From Zarea fungicola (lineage: Eukaryota > Ascomycota > Sordariomycetes > Hypocreales > Cordycipitaceae): DNA of 64,000 nucleotides. Positions 1 to 13,000 of the stretch are shown here, piece by piece; position 1 is the stretch's first letter; every line of letters starts with the position of its first letter. Below the pieces are notes generated by a model. It was not told the origin of the DNA. It ran no database searches and saw only the letters and a program-made list of their open reading frames with translations. Both the position numbers and the translations under genes were made by a program. The stretch spans positions 1 through 64,000 of the forward strand of contig FWCC01000225.1 of assembly GCA_900169235.1 (NCBI GenBank), read 5' to 3'.

Positions 1-272
1 GGTGGGGGCGTGGCACAAGTACTCCACCTCCGGATATCGATGTGGTTGGATGGGTGACCGAAGGGCTGGGCAAACCACTCAAATGCGGAAGCCCACTGCC
101 GCTTTGACTTGGAGTCTGGGGATGTTAGGACTACTCCCCCATCATTCGGGGTATGTTCGCTATATAAGTCGGGGCTGTGTGAAATAGTCTTCTCTCTTAG
201 TGCTAGTTTACAAGCACACACACCAACGCATACGGATTTCAAGAGTGCTTTCATAGCAGCATAGCCATCAAG
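1..272 (+). promoter_or_regulatory. Promoter region of the PLP-enzyme gene
   Basis: A clear TATA-like element (TATATAAG) lies at 161-168, about 105 bases before the ATG at 273. That spacing suits a fungal core promoter with a leader of roughly 80 nt. No other regulatory site was recognised, and no gene is supported left of the ATG. Confidence 0.5.
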
Positions 273-1578
273 ATGACTTCTCATAATGAGAATGGCAATT
301 CCAAAAGCTTTGTCCTCACTTCAGAAGCATTAAACGCCGCATTGCCTGATATGCGATTGTCGACCAGAGCCGTTCATGCTGATGATTTCGCCACCCCTCA
401 TCGGGCCATTGCCCCCGGCATCCAAACCGCAGTCAACTTTAGATATGCGCGAGACCCTGACAATCTAAAGCCTCAGGACAACACTGATGTAAGTGAGCGC
501 TTTGCTCGCATTCTGTGGTTGACCGCTAATCGGCCATCAACTGTAGCCCAATGCACCTCAGGACTCCCATATTTATGGCCGATACACAAACTCGAATTCA
601 ACGCGGTTCGAGACTGTGCTACGCAGCGTATTCGGCGGGGACTGCGTTGCCTATCCCAGCGGTCTTGCTGCCTGGAACGCCGTCATGGTCTTGCTGAGCC
701 CCAAACGCGTCTTCCTCGGGCCTGGATACCATGGGATTGACCGCAACCTCGTTCTTCAAGCACGTACCAACGGCGTGGAGAAGTTCCCGCTTGAGGACAT
801 TGACCAGCTCCGAGCCGGTGATTTGCTACACATTGAGACGCCGGTTAACCCGTTTGGTGAAGCCCGCAACATTGCTTATTATGCTGCAAAGGCAAAGGCA
901 GCCGGAGCGTACATCTCTGTCGATTCAACCTTTGCGCCACCTCCACTCCAGGACGCCTTGCAGTACGATGTCGATTTTGTCATACACAGCGGGACTAAAT
1001 ATGTCGGCGGTCATTCCGATATGCTTTGTGGCATTCTCGTCGTCAATCCCAAACGAAGTGGCTGGGCTGAGCAGTGCATTCAAGACCGTCGCGTTATGGG
1101 TTGTGTGATCGGCAATTTTGAGAGTTGGCTGGGTATTCGATCTATTCGAACTCTTGAATTGCGGGTGACAAAGCAGTCCAAAACAGCCACAGCCTTGGTC
1201 TCTTGGCTTACTTCTGAAATGCAAGATGCCGGCTCAATTATCTCCAAGACGGTGGATAATGTCATTCATGCCTCTAAGCAGGAAGCAGACATAAAAGAAG
1301 GCTGGCTGTTGAAACAGATGCCCAATGGGTTTGGTCCTGTTTTCGGCCTGCGCATGAAGAGTGCTGAGCATGCTCGGCGACTTCCCAGCAGGCTCTATGT
1401 GTTCCAGCATGCAACTAGTTTAGGGGGTGTTGAGAGCTTGATGGAGTGGCGAACAATGAGTGACGAAGGCCGAGACCCAAATTTCATGCGAGTGAGCTGC
1501 GGTGTTGAGGATTGTGAGGACCTGAAGGCGGATATAGTGCAAGCTTTGCAATCACTTGCGCGCGACTTTCCACTCTAA
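273..1578 (+). CDS. Cystathionine gamma-synthase-like PLP-dependent enzyme
   Basis: Join 273-488 and 547-1578 across a 58-nt GT-AG intron; 415 aa. The fold is that of the Cys/Met-metabolism PLP family (aspartate aminotransferase fold type I). The exon junction restores the conserved stretch SHIYGRYTNSNSTRFE, and the Schiff-base lysine is in HSGTKYVGGHSD (about K223). Family members catalyse gamma-replacement or elimination on O-acyl-homoserine, or beta-/gamma-cleavage of cystathionine, in the cytosol. It converges on a homoserine dehydrogenase gene and lies near an aldehyde dehydrogenase gene, which points to homoserine-derived chemistry. In several fungal metabolite pathways, relatives join an O-acetylhomoserine-derived C4 unit to a carbon or nitrogen nucleophile. 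This one looks closer to the general fungal cystathionine synthase/lyase clade, so its exact reaction is unsure. Confidence 0.85.
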
Positions 1579-1871
1579 TAATATTATCGTGTAGAGAATT
1601 TACTTTACGAATAATAACAGTACGGTTCTAGTAAATCTCTCTTGCATGGACTATTGTGTGGCTACTCATTTCAACACGGGGTGCACAGTGAGACTCTAGA
1701 TACTTTAACAGAGTGCCACGGCGATCTTCAAAATTTTAACGAGTGATTAAAACGAGCAAATATCACTGCAAAATATCATTGCTGAATACAAATGTGGAGT
1801 TTCTGAATAATGTCTAAGATATTCTTGCTTCTATTTAAGTCTCACTGCTCGAGGTACTGGGCTCTGCGCCA
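1579..1871. other. Convergent 3' intergenic region
   Basis: AT-rich spacer between the two convergent stop codons; it probably holds both 3' UTRs. No feature is seen in it. Confidence 0.4.
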
Positions 1872-3017
1872 CTACATTTGCCGCAACACATTAAGTAGAT
1901 CACCCGTAACTCCCATGGCTGTTACATCTGCGCCAGCACCAGCGCCGCGAATCGTGAGTGGCAGATCACCATAACGCTTAGTATAAAAGCTTATAATGTT
2001 GTCGGAACCGTCGAGATTCGCCATAGGGTGCGACGGATCGACCCATTCCAAACCCACCTCTGCCAAACGCTTCTCGACATCCACGCTACCAACGTATCGA
2101 ATTACCTTACCAGCAGCCTTTGCCGCTTCCCTGTGCCCCTCCATAACATGGTCGTATTCTGGAAGCTTCTCCAGAAATTCTGCAGCAGAATAGCCTTCTC
2201 GTAGAGGCATAGGGATCAGACTTTGGACAGAGAAAGAAGTGGCGGACTCAATGGGCACACCAGCAATGCGTCCGAGAATCGTAATCTTGCGGGCCACGTC
2301 CATTCCATTAAGATCATCTCGTGGGTCAGGTTCCGTAAAACCAAGACGCTTTGCTTCTGTGACCATGTTGGACCAGCTGCCACCAGACCCAGACCGAGGT
2401 GAAAAAGAGTTGAATAGGTAGGACAGAGTTCCGCTGAAGACACCCTCAATGCGTGTTATCTCGTCACCTGTTTGGACCATGTCGTTCAATGTCTGTATAA
2501 TGGGCATTCCAGCACCCACTGACGATTCATGATATAGGAACGGTCCGTCCGGGGTGGTGTTGCTCCATATAGCCTGCCATAGCGGATAATCCGACGAAAA
2601 GGCTTTCTTGTTCGGTGTGATTATGCTGATGCCCTTTTTTAGCATATCAGGATAAGCCTCGGCGATTGCCTGCGAGCTGGTATTGTCAACCGCAATAACC
2701 TTATACGGGGCCTTCGACAAGAAGTCAATTGTTTCAGCCAGAGGAGGCAGACTTTTGCCGCTGGATTCCAGCAGCTGGAGCGCACTGCTGATGTCAATAT
2801 CAGAGTAGTCTGCATGATATAGAGCCTTGTCTATAATGGCAATGTAGCAAAGATGCAGTTTCCAATCCGATAGGTTGTCTTTGAGCCATGCAAGTTGTTG
2901 AACGAAAACAGAGCCGACGCCACCGGCACCTAGAAAACAATTAGTAATGAGGCATGCAATTAACGCTGTAGTCTCTCATTTACCAATGACTGCAATGCAA
3001 ACATTTTTGGTAGACAT
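1872..3017 (-). CDS. Homoserine dehydrogenase
   Basis: Complement of join 1872-2929 and 2984-3017 (54-nt intron); 363 aa, the usual size of the short fungal Hom6-type enzyme. The first exon supplies MSTKNVCIAVIG, completed across the intron to the dinucleotide-binding GAGGVGS. Further family blocks are ITPNKKAFSS, with the lysine region near the active site, and SSVGAGMPIIQTLND, EGVFSGTLSYLFN and GFTEPDPRDDLNGMDVARK. It reduces aspartate semialdehyde to homoserine with NAD(P)H. Fungi normally carry one housekeeping copy, so a copy lying tail to tail with a homoserine-type PLP enzyme suggests either a precursor-supply paralogue or a self-resistance copy. The genomic copy number cannot be judged here. 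Confidence 0.92.
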
Positions 3018-3626
3018 TTCAGGTATTGTTGCGTCTCTCTTCTGGCGCGTTACGGTACTGCTAGTGAAGCTTTAATTGATGACCTCTAGATCAGGCAGTG
3101 ATTCGAACGCTATTTATGCCTATCAAAGAACACTTTACCACTGTCACTGCCTCCGAGAATATGAACTTTCGTGCGCTACGGAGACAGTAGCGCCTTATTC
3201 TGTTGGCGTGCATTGCTACGCCGCGAAATATCTATCACGTTCGACTCATATTTTGTCATATTTCGGGCCGTGAACTGTCTATCCAGCCAGGAGCGAAAGC
3301 CAACATGTATGCGTGCAGCCTACTGCCGGCCTGGCCGGGGGTCGCACGAATCAGGACTTGTTCCGATAGTCCGTGCGCTTCGGCGGCCTGGACATGGGCG
3401 TTAGTGCCGGAGAACCACCCAATCGGCAATGCTGCAGTTCTAAGCACAATTTCGGGATGGAGCTAATGCAAATCGGTCAGAGCGCCGTCAATTCAAATGG
3501 CATATTAGTGATACAGGGTATGCGAAGCTTCGGCGTATAAGAGTTCAAGATGCACAACACGTCAACAATTTCCTTTGCAGGCACTCGCGAAATACGTACC
3601 GATAATTTCTTTGCACGCTAAACATA
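3018..3626. promoter_or_regulatory. Divergent promoter between homoserine and aldehyde dehydrogenases
   Basis: About 610 bases separate the two start codons of divergently transcribed genes, so both promoters should lie here. No TATA element or repeated operator was recognised. Short ORFs in it look random. Confidence 0.45.
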
Positions 3627-5333
3627 ATGAATCTGAGAATGGCAACAAATCAGCTGCCGTTTCAAGTAAGAGGGCACCACACACTCGCGCTGTAACTCCG
3701 CAAGCTCACCACATCATAGCTCAATGACCCTACTCTGTTCCATCAAGCATCATTGCTGGATGGCCAGTGGGTACAAGCGCAATGGGGCAAGGATTTTGTA
3801 GTAGAAGGTCAGAAGCCCATACCTGAAACTAAAATACCGCGGATTCCCAAGTCTGCTTGCAAACTTCATTGTGCTAATATTTCACAGACCCAGGAACTGG
3901 CAAAATCTGGGCTAAGGCGCCTGACAATGACGCATCTGATGTCGACCAGTATGTTGAATCATCACAGAGAGGGTTCCAAAGCTATCGGAAAATGAATCCC
4001 CGCAAACGGGCTCAGTTCCTTCTGAAATGGCATGAGCTAGTCACCAATGCCCGAGAAGATATTGCCAAAATAATTGTCTACGAAACTGGCAAGCCAATGA
4101 GTGAAGCACTTGGAGAGGTCGACTACGCGCTTGGCTTTGCATGGTGGTTTGCTGGTGAAGCTGAGCGCATTCGTGGTTCTGTGGCTCAGCCGTCCGTCTC
4201 AAACCGTCGAACCATCATCATAAAGCAACCAATCGGAGTCTGTGTGGCTCTGGTCCCCTGGAACTTCCCAGTGGCAATGATTATGCGCAAAGCGGCAGCA
4301 GCACTTGCGGCAGGATGCTCCATGATTATTAAACCCTCTCCGGAGAGCCCTTTCAGCGTCATGGCGCTGGTAGACCTTGCCCAGAGAGCTGGAGTCCCGC
4401 CAGGTGTTCTGAATGTTATTTCAACTAGCAACGAGAATACTCCCTCTGTGAGTGAGCGCCTTTGCAAGCATCCACTGGTGCAAAAGGTGACCTTCACAGG
4501 AAGCACGAAAATTGGGAGCCTGGTGGCAAAGCATTGTGCTGAAGGCTTAAAGAAAGTAACCATGGAGCTGGGAGGGAACTGCCCCTTCCTGGTCTTTGAC
4601 GATGGTGACCTCGAACAAGCTGTTGCGGCACTGATGATCCTCAAATGGCGTACTGCTGGGCAGGCATGCACGCACGCCAACCGCGTCTACGTCCAGAAAG
4701 GCGTACGTCAGAAATTCACTGAACTCATAATCGCTGCAACTCAGAAGCTCAAGCTTGGACATGGAGCTGAGCCGAGTACAACAATGGGGCCCTTGACTAC
4801 TTCCCGTGCTGTTCAGAAACTTGAGACGCACATTGCAGATGCCGTTAAGAAAGGAGGTGTTATTGAATGCGGAGGAAAACAGCCCGCAGGCCTTACCGGA
4901 TACTTCTTTGAGCCAACAATTATTTCCAACATGTCATCTGATATGATTACAACTCAAGAGGAGGTTTTTGGGCCACTTTTGGGCATCTACGAGTTCGAAA
5001 CAGAGGAAGAGGCTGTGCGACTTGCAAATGAGACCACCATGGGGCTGGCGTCCTACTTCTTCACGAAAGATGTGGATAGGACGTGGAGACTGCTCGAGTC
5101 CCTAGAGGCAGGCATGATTGGCATGAATACCGGTGAGTTTCACTTTCCTAGGACTGCGCAGTGAAAAGTACCCTACTCATTCATTAACACATACAGGGAA
5201 CGCTTCGTGTGCCGAGTCGCCGTTCGGTGGTATTAAGCAGTCCGGCTATGGTAAGGAAGCCGGGAAAGACGTTGCCATTGAAGAATATCTCATCTCCAAA
5301 ACTGGAACTTTGACGGTTGGTGATGCTCTTTAA
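3627..5333 (+). CDS. Aldehyde dehydrogenase, succinate-semialdehyde type
   Basis: Join 3627-3665, 3720-3807, 3888-5132 and 5197-5333; 502 aa, full length for the family. Exon 1 encodes MNLRMATNQLPFQ and exon 2 LNDPTLFHQASLLDGQW; the next junction rebuilds EDPGTGKIW. Visible motifs are VPWNFPVAM (cofactor pocket), FTGSTKIG, the general-base glutamate in MELGGN (about E269) and the nucleophilic cysteine in AGQACTHANR (about C303). The last intron interrupts MNTG|NASCAESPFGG. The family oxidises aldehydes to acids with NAD(P)+. Sequence style is that of succinate-semialdehyde dehydrogenase, but the substrate in this setting could be another amino-acid-derived semialdehyde. Introns of 54, 80 and 64 nt all have good GT-AG borders. 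Confidence 0.9.
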
Positions 5334-6489
5334 TGCGGAGCATTGTCTTGACGCAAAATTAGGGGCGAACATGCGCGCAGGGGCTTCTCGTCACGGTCAG
5401 CCAGCCGATATGTTTGCAAATAGAAACGGTTTTTTTTCTGAAACAGATATTTTCGCCGTAAACGGAGTATATGATGATGTTACATCTTGAGTAGAGTGTT
5501 TGAACTTCTACCGAATAAGCAAAAGGTTCGTTTATGGCAGAGCGCATGACCTGCAGCCTCTCTGGTGCTCACCTAAACGTGCTGTTTGGATACGGTGTAT
5601 TCAAAGATAGGAGATGAAATAGAAACCTGAGACTTTTCTCGCTTGACATTCTCCACCAGGGCTTATCGAAATATTTATGGAATCATTTGCGTTCTGGCTT
5701 TGTGTTTCCGGGCCAAGGTGCCAAGCGCAAGATCGTGGTTGCGGCATCCGGCACCATACTACTGCCAAACACACCGCATGATAGCATATTTCGATCATTT
5801 CTCTACTAATAATGCACTTGTCGTATTAATAAAGCACATTTATGCCAAACTTTTGAGAATTGAACAGACTCTAACATGTCCAGGATATGCTGAAAAGGTC
5901 TGGGGCATTGTAGGAAGAGAGATACGGTATGTATTGTGACCACTGAGTCAGGGTCAAGCAGCTGCTTCTGAGGCTTGACTCCTGCCGCAGCGGCCTAGTC
6001 TGGATTTTCCATAGAAATAGTAGAAACTGAAACTGCCGGTATATGAGTTCTTCCTCGTGTAAAAACGGTACTATTCTATGGAGCCTCAATGAGGGAGACC
6101 CAGTACCAAAAACAGGTCTGACGGTGCGCTACCCGGCTATGGGTTTGGCCATGGAAAAAAGGTTGACAGCTGTGATGCGGCCGCAGAATGTGTTTGGGCG
6201 ACGCGAAATCCTATCAAGCGCTAGAAAGTCGACTTTTGTAGGCCGCGATGACATGAGTTTCAGATAAATACGGCTCAGTGCAATGATTGGATGACTTGAT
6301 GCCGCTTCAAAACAGTGAGTAAGCCCGGAACTCGAGGGCAATTACTTGAGAGTATCAGCCAGCCAATCTATAGGCATTCAGAAATCACGCGGTGAAGTGC
6401 AAAAGTTAGAGGAGTCAATGCGACTAGATATAAATAGAATGTTGCCGGGCATAGCATACTTATTTCAGTACTCGCCGTATTTTAGTTAC
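5334..6489. other. Intergenic region
   Basis: About 1.2 kb between the aldehyde dehydrogenase and the cupin gene. Short ORFs lack motifs or splice support. Nothing else is seen. Confidence 0.4.
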
Positions 6490-7050
6490 TCAACATCTCT
6501 CCACTGGTCCACCTTCACCCAACTTCTCACTGTTGTTTGTTGGTAATGTGGCATCCACCAGCACGAAAAATGCCCTCGCAATGTGGGTAGGACTGGTGTT
6601 TTTCCATGAATGGATAGTGCCACGTTGAACAATAATATTCCCTCGCTTTAGTATGGTGCTCTCTCCACTGTCGAGAATCAACTCTAATTCACCCTCGAGG
6701 ATGACACCAAAGTCGACTGTTTTGGTTCTATGTGATGGTTCTGGATCGAACCCTGGTAGGAAGTCTATAACACGAAGGACTATTCCACCAGGAATGCTGG
6801 TACCGACTTTATGTGGTAGTTGACCCTTGTAGGTTGAAAGATCTTGATCATCGTCTAGTAGTGCTGGAGTTTCAGATAGGGTATAACCAAGATAATAATG
6901 AAGACCTGGAACCTCAAAACGTGGGGGGTATGGCAGTATCTGATTAGAGATTATACTCTTGCCACATGTACTGTGCGTCGTTATGACTCGTTTTGGGGGT
7001 GGTAGTTGAGTAGGGCGTATGGCAGCAGAGAAGTCCGGGCTGGAGGACAT
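6490..7050 (-). CDS. Small cupin-domain protein
   Basis: Single exon, 186 aa. The C-terminal half is a cupin-2 beta-barrel: VDFGVILEGELELILDSGES forms the first conserved block and GNIIVQRGTIHSWKN the second, with the TIHSW histidine typical of metal-binding cupins. The usual first-block GxHxH is weak: a single histidine sits upstream in PSHRTKTVD, so metal binding is possible but not certain. The fungal relatives are mostly uncharacterised cupins, often beside metabolite genes, where some act as isomerases, dehydratases or oxygenases. It is transcribed towards the aldehyde dehydrogenase. Function unknown. Confidence 0.75.
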   Translation of the reverse strand: MSSSPDFSAAIRPTQLPPPKRVITTHSTCGKSIISNQILPYPPRFEVPGLHYYLGYTLSETPALLDDDQDLSTYKGQLPHKVGTSIPGGIVLRVIDFLPGFDPEPSHRTKTVDFGVILEGELELILDSGESTILKRGNIIVQRGTIHSWKNTSPTHIARAFFVLVDATLPTNNSEKLGEGGPVERC

Positions 7051-10000
7051 TGGGGGTAAAGCAGAACGGTTTCGATTTGTATTGGTTTGTTTCTATGATA
7101 CGACCGCCTTGTTCTTGTCCAAAGTAAGTAATTATATCTTGCATCTCCGTAGTAATGCCAACTACAGAGTATATAAGAGTAATCTCCGTTTTAAAGAAGC
7201 CGCCTGGTACGGACAACACAGCCGAGGCCGAGGTGTTGAATCCCAACTGGACTATTGCCAAGACCCCGACTGGTTCCGACGCTTACGGACCCCACACTCC
7301 AAGAAAAACTAAGTGTGGCAATACTCACAAATGATCAGCAATTGTGTGAATGTACGGAGTACAGAAGCGGACTAGCTGCCAGCACCAGGCCGAGTAGCGT
7401 GGCGTACAGGGTCTGTTGGTATTAGTGAGGAGGATGCTTATCTTGTCTAACTTAGCTATTCAGGGACTGTGGGCTACCGTCATAGTACCCCTCTACCGAA
7501 GGGTGTGATATATAAGGGATAGAATTATTAATAAGTGCGAGGTACTTCTATTGTCCGACAGGGGCCGGCCAAAAAGTTGGTGTGAAAGTAAGAGCCGTAG
7601 CATTAGCGACAGCAGCCAGGCACAGACGACCAATAAAAACGCAAGTGGTCGCATTTTCCTATGGGCACTGTTTGATGGCTCAATTACTTAAGCTTAACTG
7701 AGTGGTTGCAGCGGTCAGCAGCCCTGGCTACGCTCATGTAGATCCAAACTAGTCACAATTCCGATTGTAGCGGCAGGCACTTGTCTACCATGGGCTGCCG
7801 ACACAATGAGCCGCACGGTCATCATTTAGTGAAACAGATAATTCAACCAATCGCTACAAAGCCGAGTCATACCCGATATAACGTTATATATTTATATATT
7901 TGAGAAATCAGCGCTAGCCCCTGATCTCCATTGCCGAATATGCTTGGCAGTGAGAGTCTTCAATTTAGAATTGTGGCCCCAGATACGTCGTATAGAAGAG
8001 GTCCGGCTCCCGGTTTGGGCCGCTGTAGGGAGGCAGCACCCGGAGGCATCTCGCATGGCCATTTTCCTGCCTTTGATATTTCATTTCAATGTATTGATAT
8101 GGAAATTGGTGGTGAAACGCCAGCGCTGTGATGTGACTGAAGTACAGACTCTGCTAGTAGCTGACTTGCTATGCGGTGTTCGCCACGGAGGCTGTTCTTT
8201 CGATGTGTTTTGTGAGTTATTCGGTTCGCTGGACCTAACTGGCCAAATTTCCAAGTTGATGAGAATCTTCTCATTCAAATTTGGGGTTTATGTGCACTGT
8301 CGAAATAGCCCTACATTTGAGTTTCATGGCTCGAACTCCACAAAACATACCAAGACGATGGCTCAGAGGTTTGCTTGGTTCCCGAGGTCAAACCAACAAT
8401 GCTGTCAAGTAAAGCGGTATGGCTCAATTAACGCCTAGGATATTCAAGTCGGAAGCTTTCAAGGACTTTCAAGGCCATGTGCTACAATTGTCCAGGACCC
8501 TTTGCGTGTGCTTTGCCAACGCCGTGGTGGGCAAATAGGGCCAAGATGTTTTGTTTAGACCGCAGAGTTCGATTGAACATTCGAAACGGCCAATAAGCCG
8601 ACTTTGCCAAGCCTTACCAGAGTAGCTGCTTACTATGACGCTAAGCGCGTCCTGAAAACACCAAGCGGAGTCTCGGTAAAGTCTGTCGCTCAAGCCATCG
8701 GTCTTTGCTAAGCATCGGTCTTTGCTAAGCATCGGTCTTTGCTAAGCATCGGTCTTTGCTAAGCCATTCGGTCTACGCTAAGCCATCGGTCTCTGCTGAG
8801 CCGCCAACCCCGATACTAAGAGCGATGGCGCCCGGCCACCTCTTTGGTCATGCGAGCCTGTGCTAGAGAGCGGCTATTTGGTGCTGGCGGAGGCGGCGAC
8901 GCGACGGCCCAGTTTATCCGGCAAGCGGGACCGAATGAAGTAACTTTGAGAATTAGTCTTCAGTTCGCTGCAAGCAAAACGCGTATGTTTCTGTTGTATC
9001 CGGTGGCTCTCGTTTTGGGGCCTGTGCTGGCCGGCCGCAACTAGTGCTTGCTAGTCCGTCCGACCATCGCCATCCTCCGCCAGAGGAAAACTTCACGGCA
9101 CACACAAATTACGCAAAGCAATTTGTTTCTAGAGTTCATACTGGCATCCGTGAGAATTTATCCCTAGTGCCGAAAAGTTTGTGGTTGCCTTTCAATATTG
9201 AGATTTGTAGTGAGTTCGGAGACGGAGCTCTTGTATGCAGTCTAACAGTTGAGACAACATGCTGCAAGGTTGAACGACGAATCCACAAGCAACGGCTAAC
9301 GGGTGACAAAGCCAAGTCCATCAGTGGGGCTCTCGGCAGCGAGGCGTCAGGAAGCGAGAAAAGAAAAAAACCTCCCTCCAAGTCCCAGGTCCTAGGTACA
9401 TAGTGAGCTGGCGTCGTATTCAAAGCAAGCCATGGCGTCCAGTCTGCTACTAAGTCACATAGTTACTGGAAAGTACAGAGGCAAACAGGTGCAGAACCTA
9501 GAACACCAATAAGCAAGCAAGTTGGTAAGCCAGCCTATTCTCCCGTTAGCCGGCTTCTTGCCTTGTGGGCCGAATGAATAGCTGGCTGAAGGCATCCTTT
9601 ACACAAGGCTGCATTTTTTCTACCCCAGCATTGGTTCCACCAGCTGAGCACGCCAACTTTTCCTCTGAGCCAATAGGCCAGGGACCACACACGCTTAGGA
9701 AAGGTGGCGGAAGTTGAGCGGTTCGTTTCAAGACAGGCTATAAGTGCATCACTATTGGACCATGTCGCCATCAGTCGGGAGCCTCCTTAATTTGGTATGG
9801 CAACAATTGACCTCTTGTGTCCTTTGTCACAACGGATATTCAAGGCACATCATAACACCGCGCGCCGCGGTCTCCACTCACCTTGTTTGTCTGAATTGAG
9901 CAACAATCTGCTGCAGACAGGCTTCGGAATAGTCTCTCTCATCAATGCAAACCAACCATTGACTAAAGGAATAAGCAAGAAACATGAAATGAATATGGAC

Positions 10001-13000
10001 AAATCTGCTCGCTATATCTGACCTATAAATGATGGCATTCTTTACCCGTCTGCCTTTGGATTGTCTAGTTAGTTGGCATCGTCCAGGGAAGGGGGTGGTG
10101 TGTCGACTCCAATTTCAACCCCTCTTCCCTCCTCATCCTTTCGGAATATGTACCGTAAGCCAACGGCGGTGGCCTACCAGTGTTGCCATTGAATGCAGGT
10201 CCAATGTGGAGAGGACTATTTGCCACACTGCTTCGGAAGTTGCCCTTGCTGGTGCATACGACCTTTGGACTGCAATGTCGGCACAAGGGGATTCTATTCT
10301 GACACTTGAACTGGGGCATATACCAATGCAGGTGGAAAAGCCGTTTTTCTTTGGTGAGGCCGTCTGTCACATTTGTGTGTTCGAGGCAGAAGGTGGCGCG
10401 CTCGCCTGTTATTCATGGTAGTTAGCAGCTATCACCAGCAGCTCCCCTGCCACCCGTTACAGCTTCAGCACACCACTTAAGGCAAACATCACACTACCTT
10501 CCTGTTGATTCCCTGGGATTACTGGCTGATGCAGCAGTGGCAAGATTGGGCTCTTTTTGTGGCTTAGTTGAATGCACCCAGTTGACGTGATGCACGCCCA
10601 TCCAACGCCCGACATGGCTTGTGGCATTCTTGCCAGGCGCCGCAGTCCATTTGAAGGCAAGGAGTATCGCCCGCATGGAATAGTGGAGTAATTTGCAGCT
10701 GTCGCACCTGGGGCATATGCTTGCCGCCACATCTATGTCCTATATCTTTCCATCTGTTTCTACCCTTTGTGGATTCTATAACTCGCTCTGCTTCAGTCCC
10801 TAGGGAGCTTGGGTTGACACATTGCAATATCAGCACGCTTCCACTGTTTAAAACTACTAATTCGATAGCAAACGCGACCTGTAATAGTCCAATCTCATGA
10901 AGAGTTCTAGTGGCGTATTCTTATTACGATTTCGGCAGAAACGCAAGAGGTAGCTCAAGTCCTCAAGGTAGCCCGGATGTCGAGGGGCGTTGCTGAGGGT
11001 GCGGCCTCTTTCTTACGGTTCTATCCATGGTATGATGGTTTCCTCTTTCTCTACACTTGTCCTTTCTTTCCTTGAACGGCGTTACTAAATTTAGTCGTAT
11101 CCGACAGGAGGGTACCACGATGCTGTTGCTACGAAAACGAATGCGAAAGTGTCTTTCCCGTCAACCCTATGCTGGAGCTCAGAGACTGACACGGGGAACT
11201 GTTCTATTCGCGATCAGTTGGTCCCCTTTGCCGAAGCTACGCTGCTTCACCAGACTGAGGCGGACCTGGCTGACCAGCCTCCTATTCGATACGTGTTCGC
11301 TTGCGGTGACAACAAATTGGCAAAGTTATACATGGTTCACGATACCAACTCCGACGTCGACTGAACGGGCGGCCGCAATCAGATGTGCCATTCGTATATC
11401 CGCTGATAACACCCGCTGCAATACGCGTCAATCAGAATGCCTGCATAAATACCAGCTACACCCCGCGTACTACTCCCGCCATTTTTCAACATGAACTATT
11501 TTCACGGTTTCGGTGATTTGTTTGCCACTTTCTCAGCCCAAAAACCTGAACGAAACACAAACAGCATTGGAGTCATGTCGGTAGCTGCTTCTACCAATAC
11601 CAGTGAGGAGATCATACTAGCCTTTAACGGTCTCTCGACGGTCGCTGCCACGCCGCGGACAACGCCGATGTCATCTACGTGAATGTACATGCTGGTGTTG
11701 CAACGAGTACGAGAGATTTGCGCCTGCATGGGCTGAGAGGCAGTGCTCTCAACAGGTATGCTGAAGAAGATGAATTCAATTCCAAATCTTGGAGACATAG
11801 GGGAGGAATTCTAATTCTACATAGACATTATCAAGCAAAGAAAAGCGAAGAGGAGTTCTAGACACAGCCACTGTCATGACCTAGCTTTTCTCGCACTTAC
11901 TGCCGTTAACCACGGCTTTGACTGATGGAAGCCTACATCGGTCGTCAGTCTTCCACAGCTAGGTTGCTTGAGCTTGCAAGTTAACAGTCACAACACCCAA
12001 CTCGTGCATATCGGAGCACTTCAGCCATAACTTCCATTCGCTGTCGTGGAGGTGTGTAGAAGATGGCGGGATTAAAGCATAGTAAACCACAACGCATTCT
12101 GTATTCACGTACTATTACCTGGATAAAGAACTTCGCAGATATGTCTTTAGTTGATAATGGTTTCTGGTCAAATCTGGCAGCCAGGAGTTGGACTCGGCGC
12201 AGGCTCATGCACCTTCTTGGTACCGATTAGGAGATGCAAAAGGCTAATTTGTGTATCTAGCGTTCGCACGATGTCGTGATCTGTCTCAACGTGAGAGGAT
12301 TGATGTCCTAATGTAACAATTCTGTCTTCTGATACGTCAACTACCAAAAACCACGGCATTGGTGCTATGGCGAGCATCAATGTAGGGGATAATTACTTCC
12401 TATAACTCTAGTCAGAGTACCAAATGGTCACTCGTTGTAGGGAGGTACAGGGTAGCTCCTTCTGGCAACATAGCTGCACACCCAGACTCAATTCAGATCT
12501 TTTGACGGGAGCAATATTTTCAATTGCACTGCTTTTAACAGTATAATGCTGCAAGAAAAGGTTTTACGCATATTACAACGGCGTTTAAGAGCTGTAAAAG
12601 TGCTGCTCGTGTTTTGACGGGGAGCGCATGTTGTCAGAGTCATTCTCAGCCTGAAAATGTAGCGCCAAATCTGGTTGACGCACCCAAGGTACATCTTTGA
12701 ATAGGAAAGGGCTAATAAATTTGCAGCACAATTAAACAGGTAGCACAAATGTAGCCTGAAATGGAATCATTTATTATCATCCTCCACGTGCTCAAACAAG
12801 CCTTGGGAATAGTGACGATGCAGATGGCTTGCGTAACCTACTGTTTTCGATGTTTAGATTGAGGATATGAGACCATGATATTTTATCAAGCCTTCCCACA
12901 TGAAACGAGAGTGCAAAATCTATTCAATTGTTTCATTTGAGTGGATGAAGCTGTTGTTTCTTCTTTTGGAGCCAAGAGGACAATGATTGGCTACAATTTA

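Noticed and set aside
11057..11494. 145-codon ORF and overlapping frames in the gene-poor stretch
   Set aside because: Composition and lack of family features do not support a gene; kept only as a possible relic in the region note.
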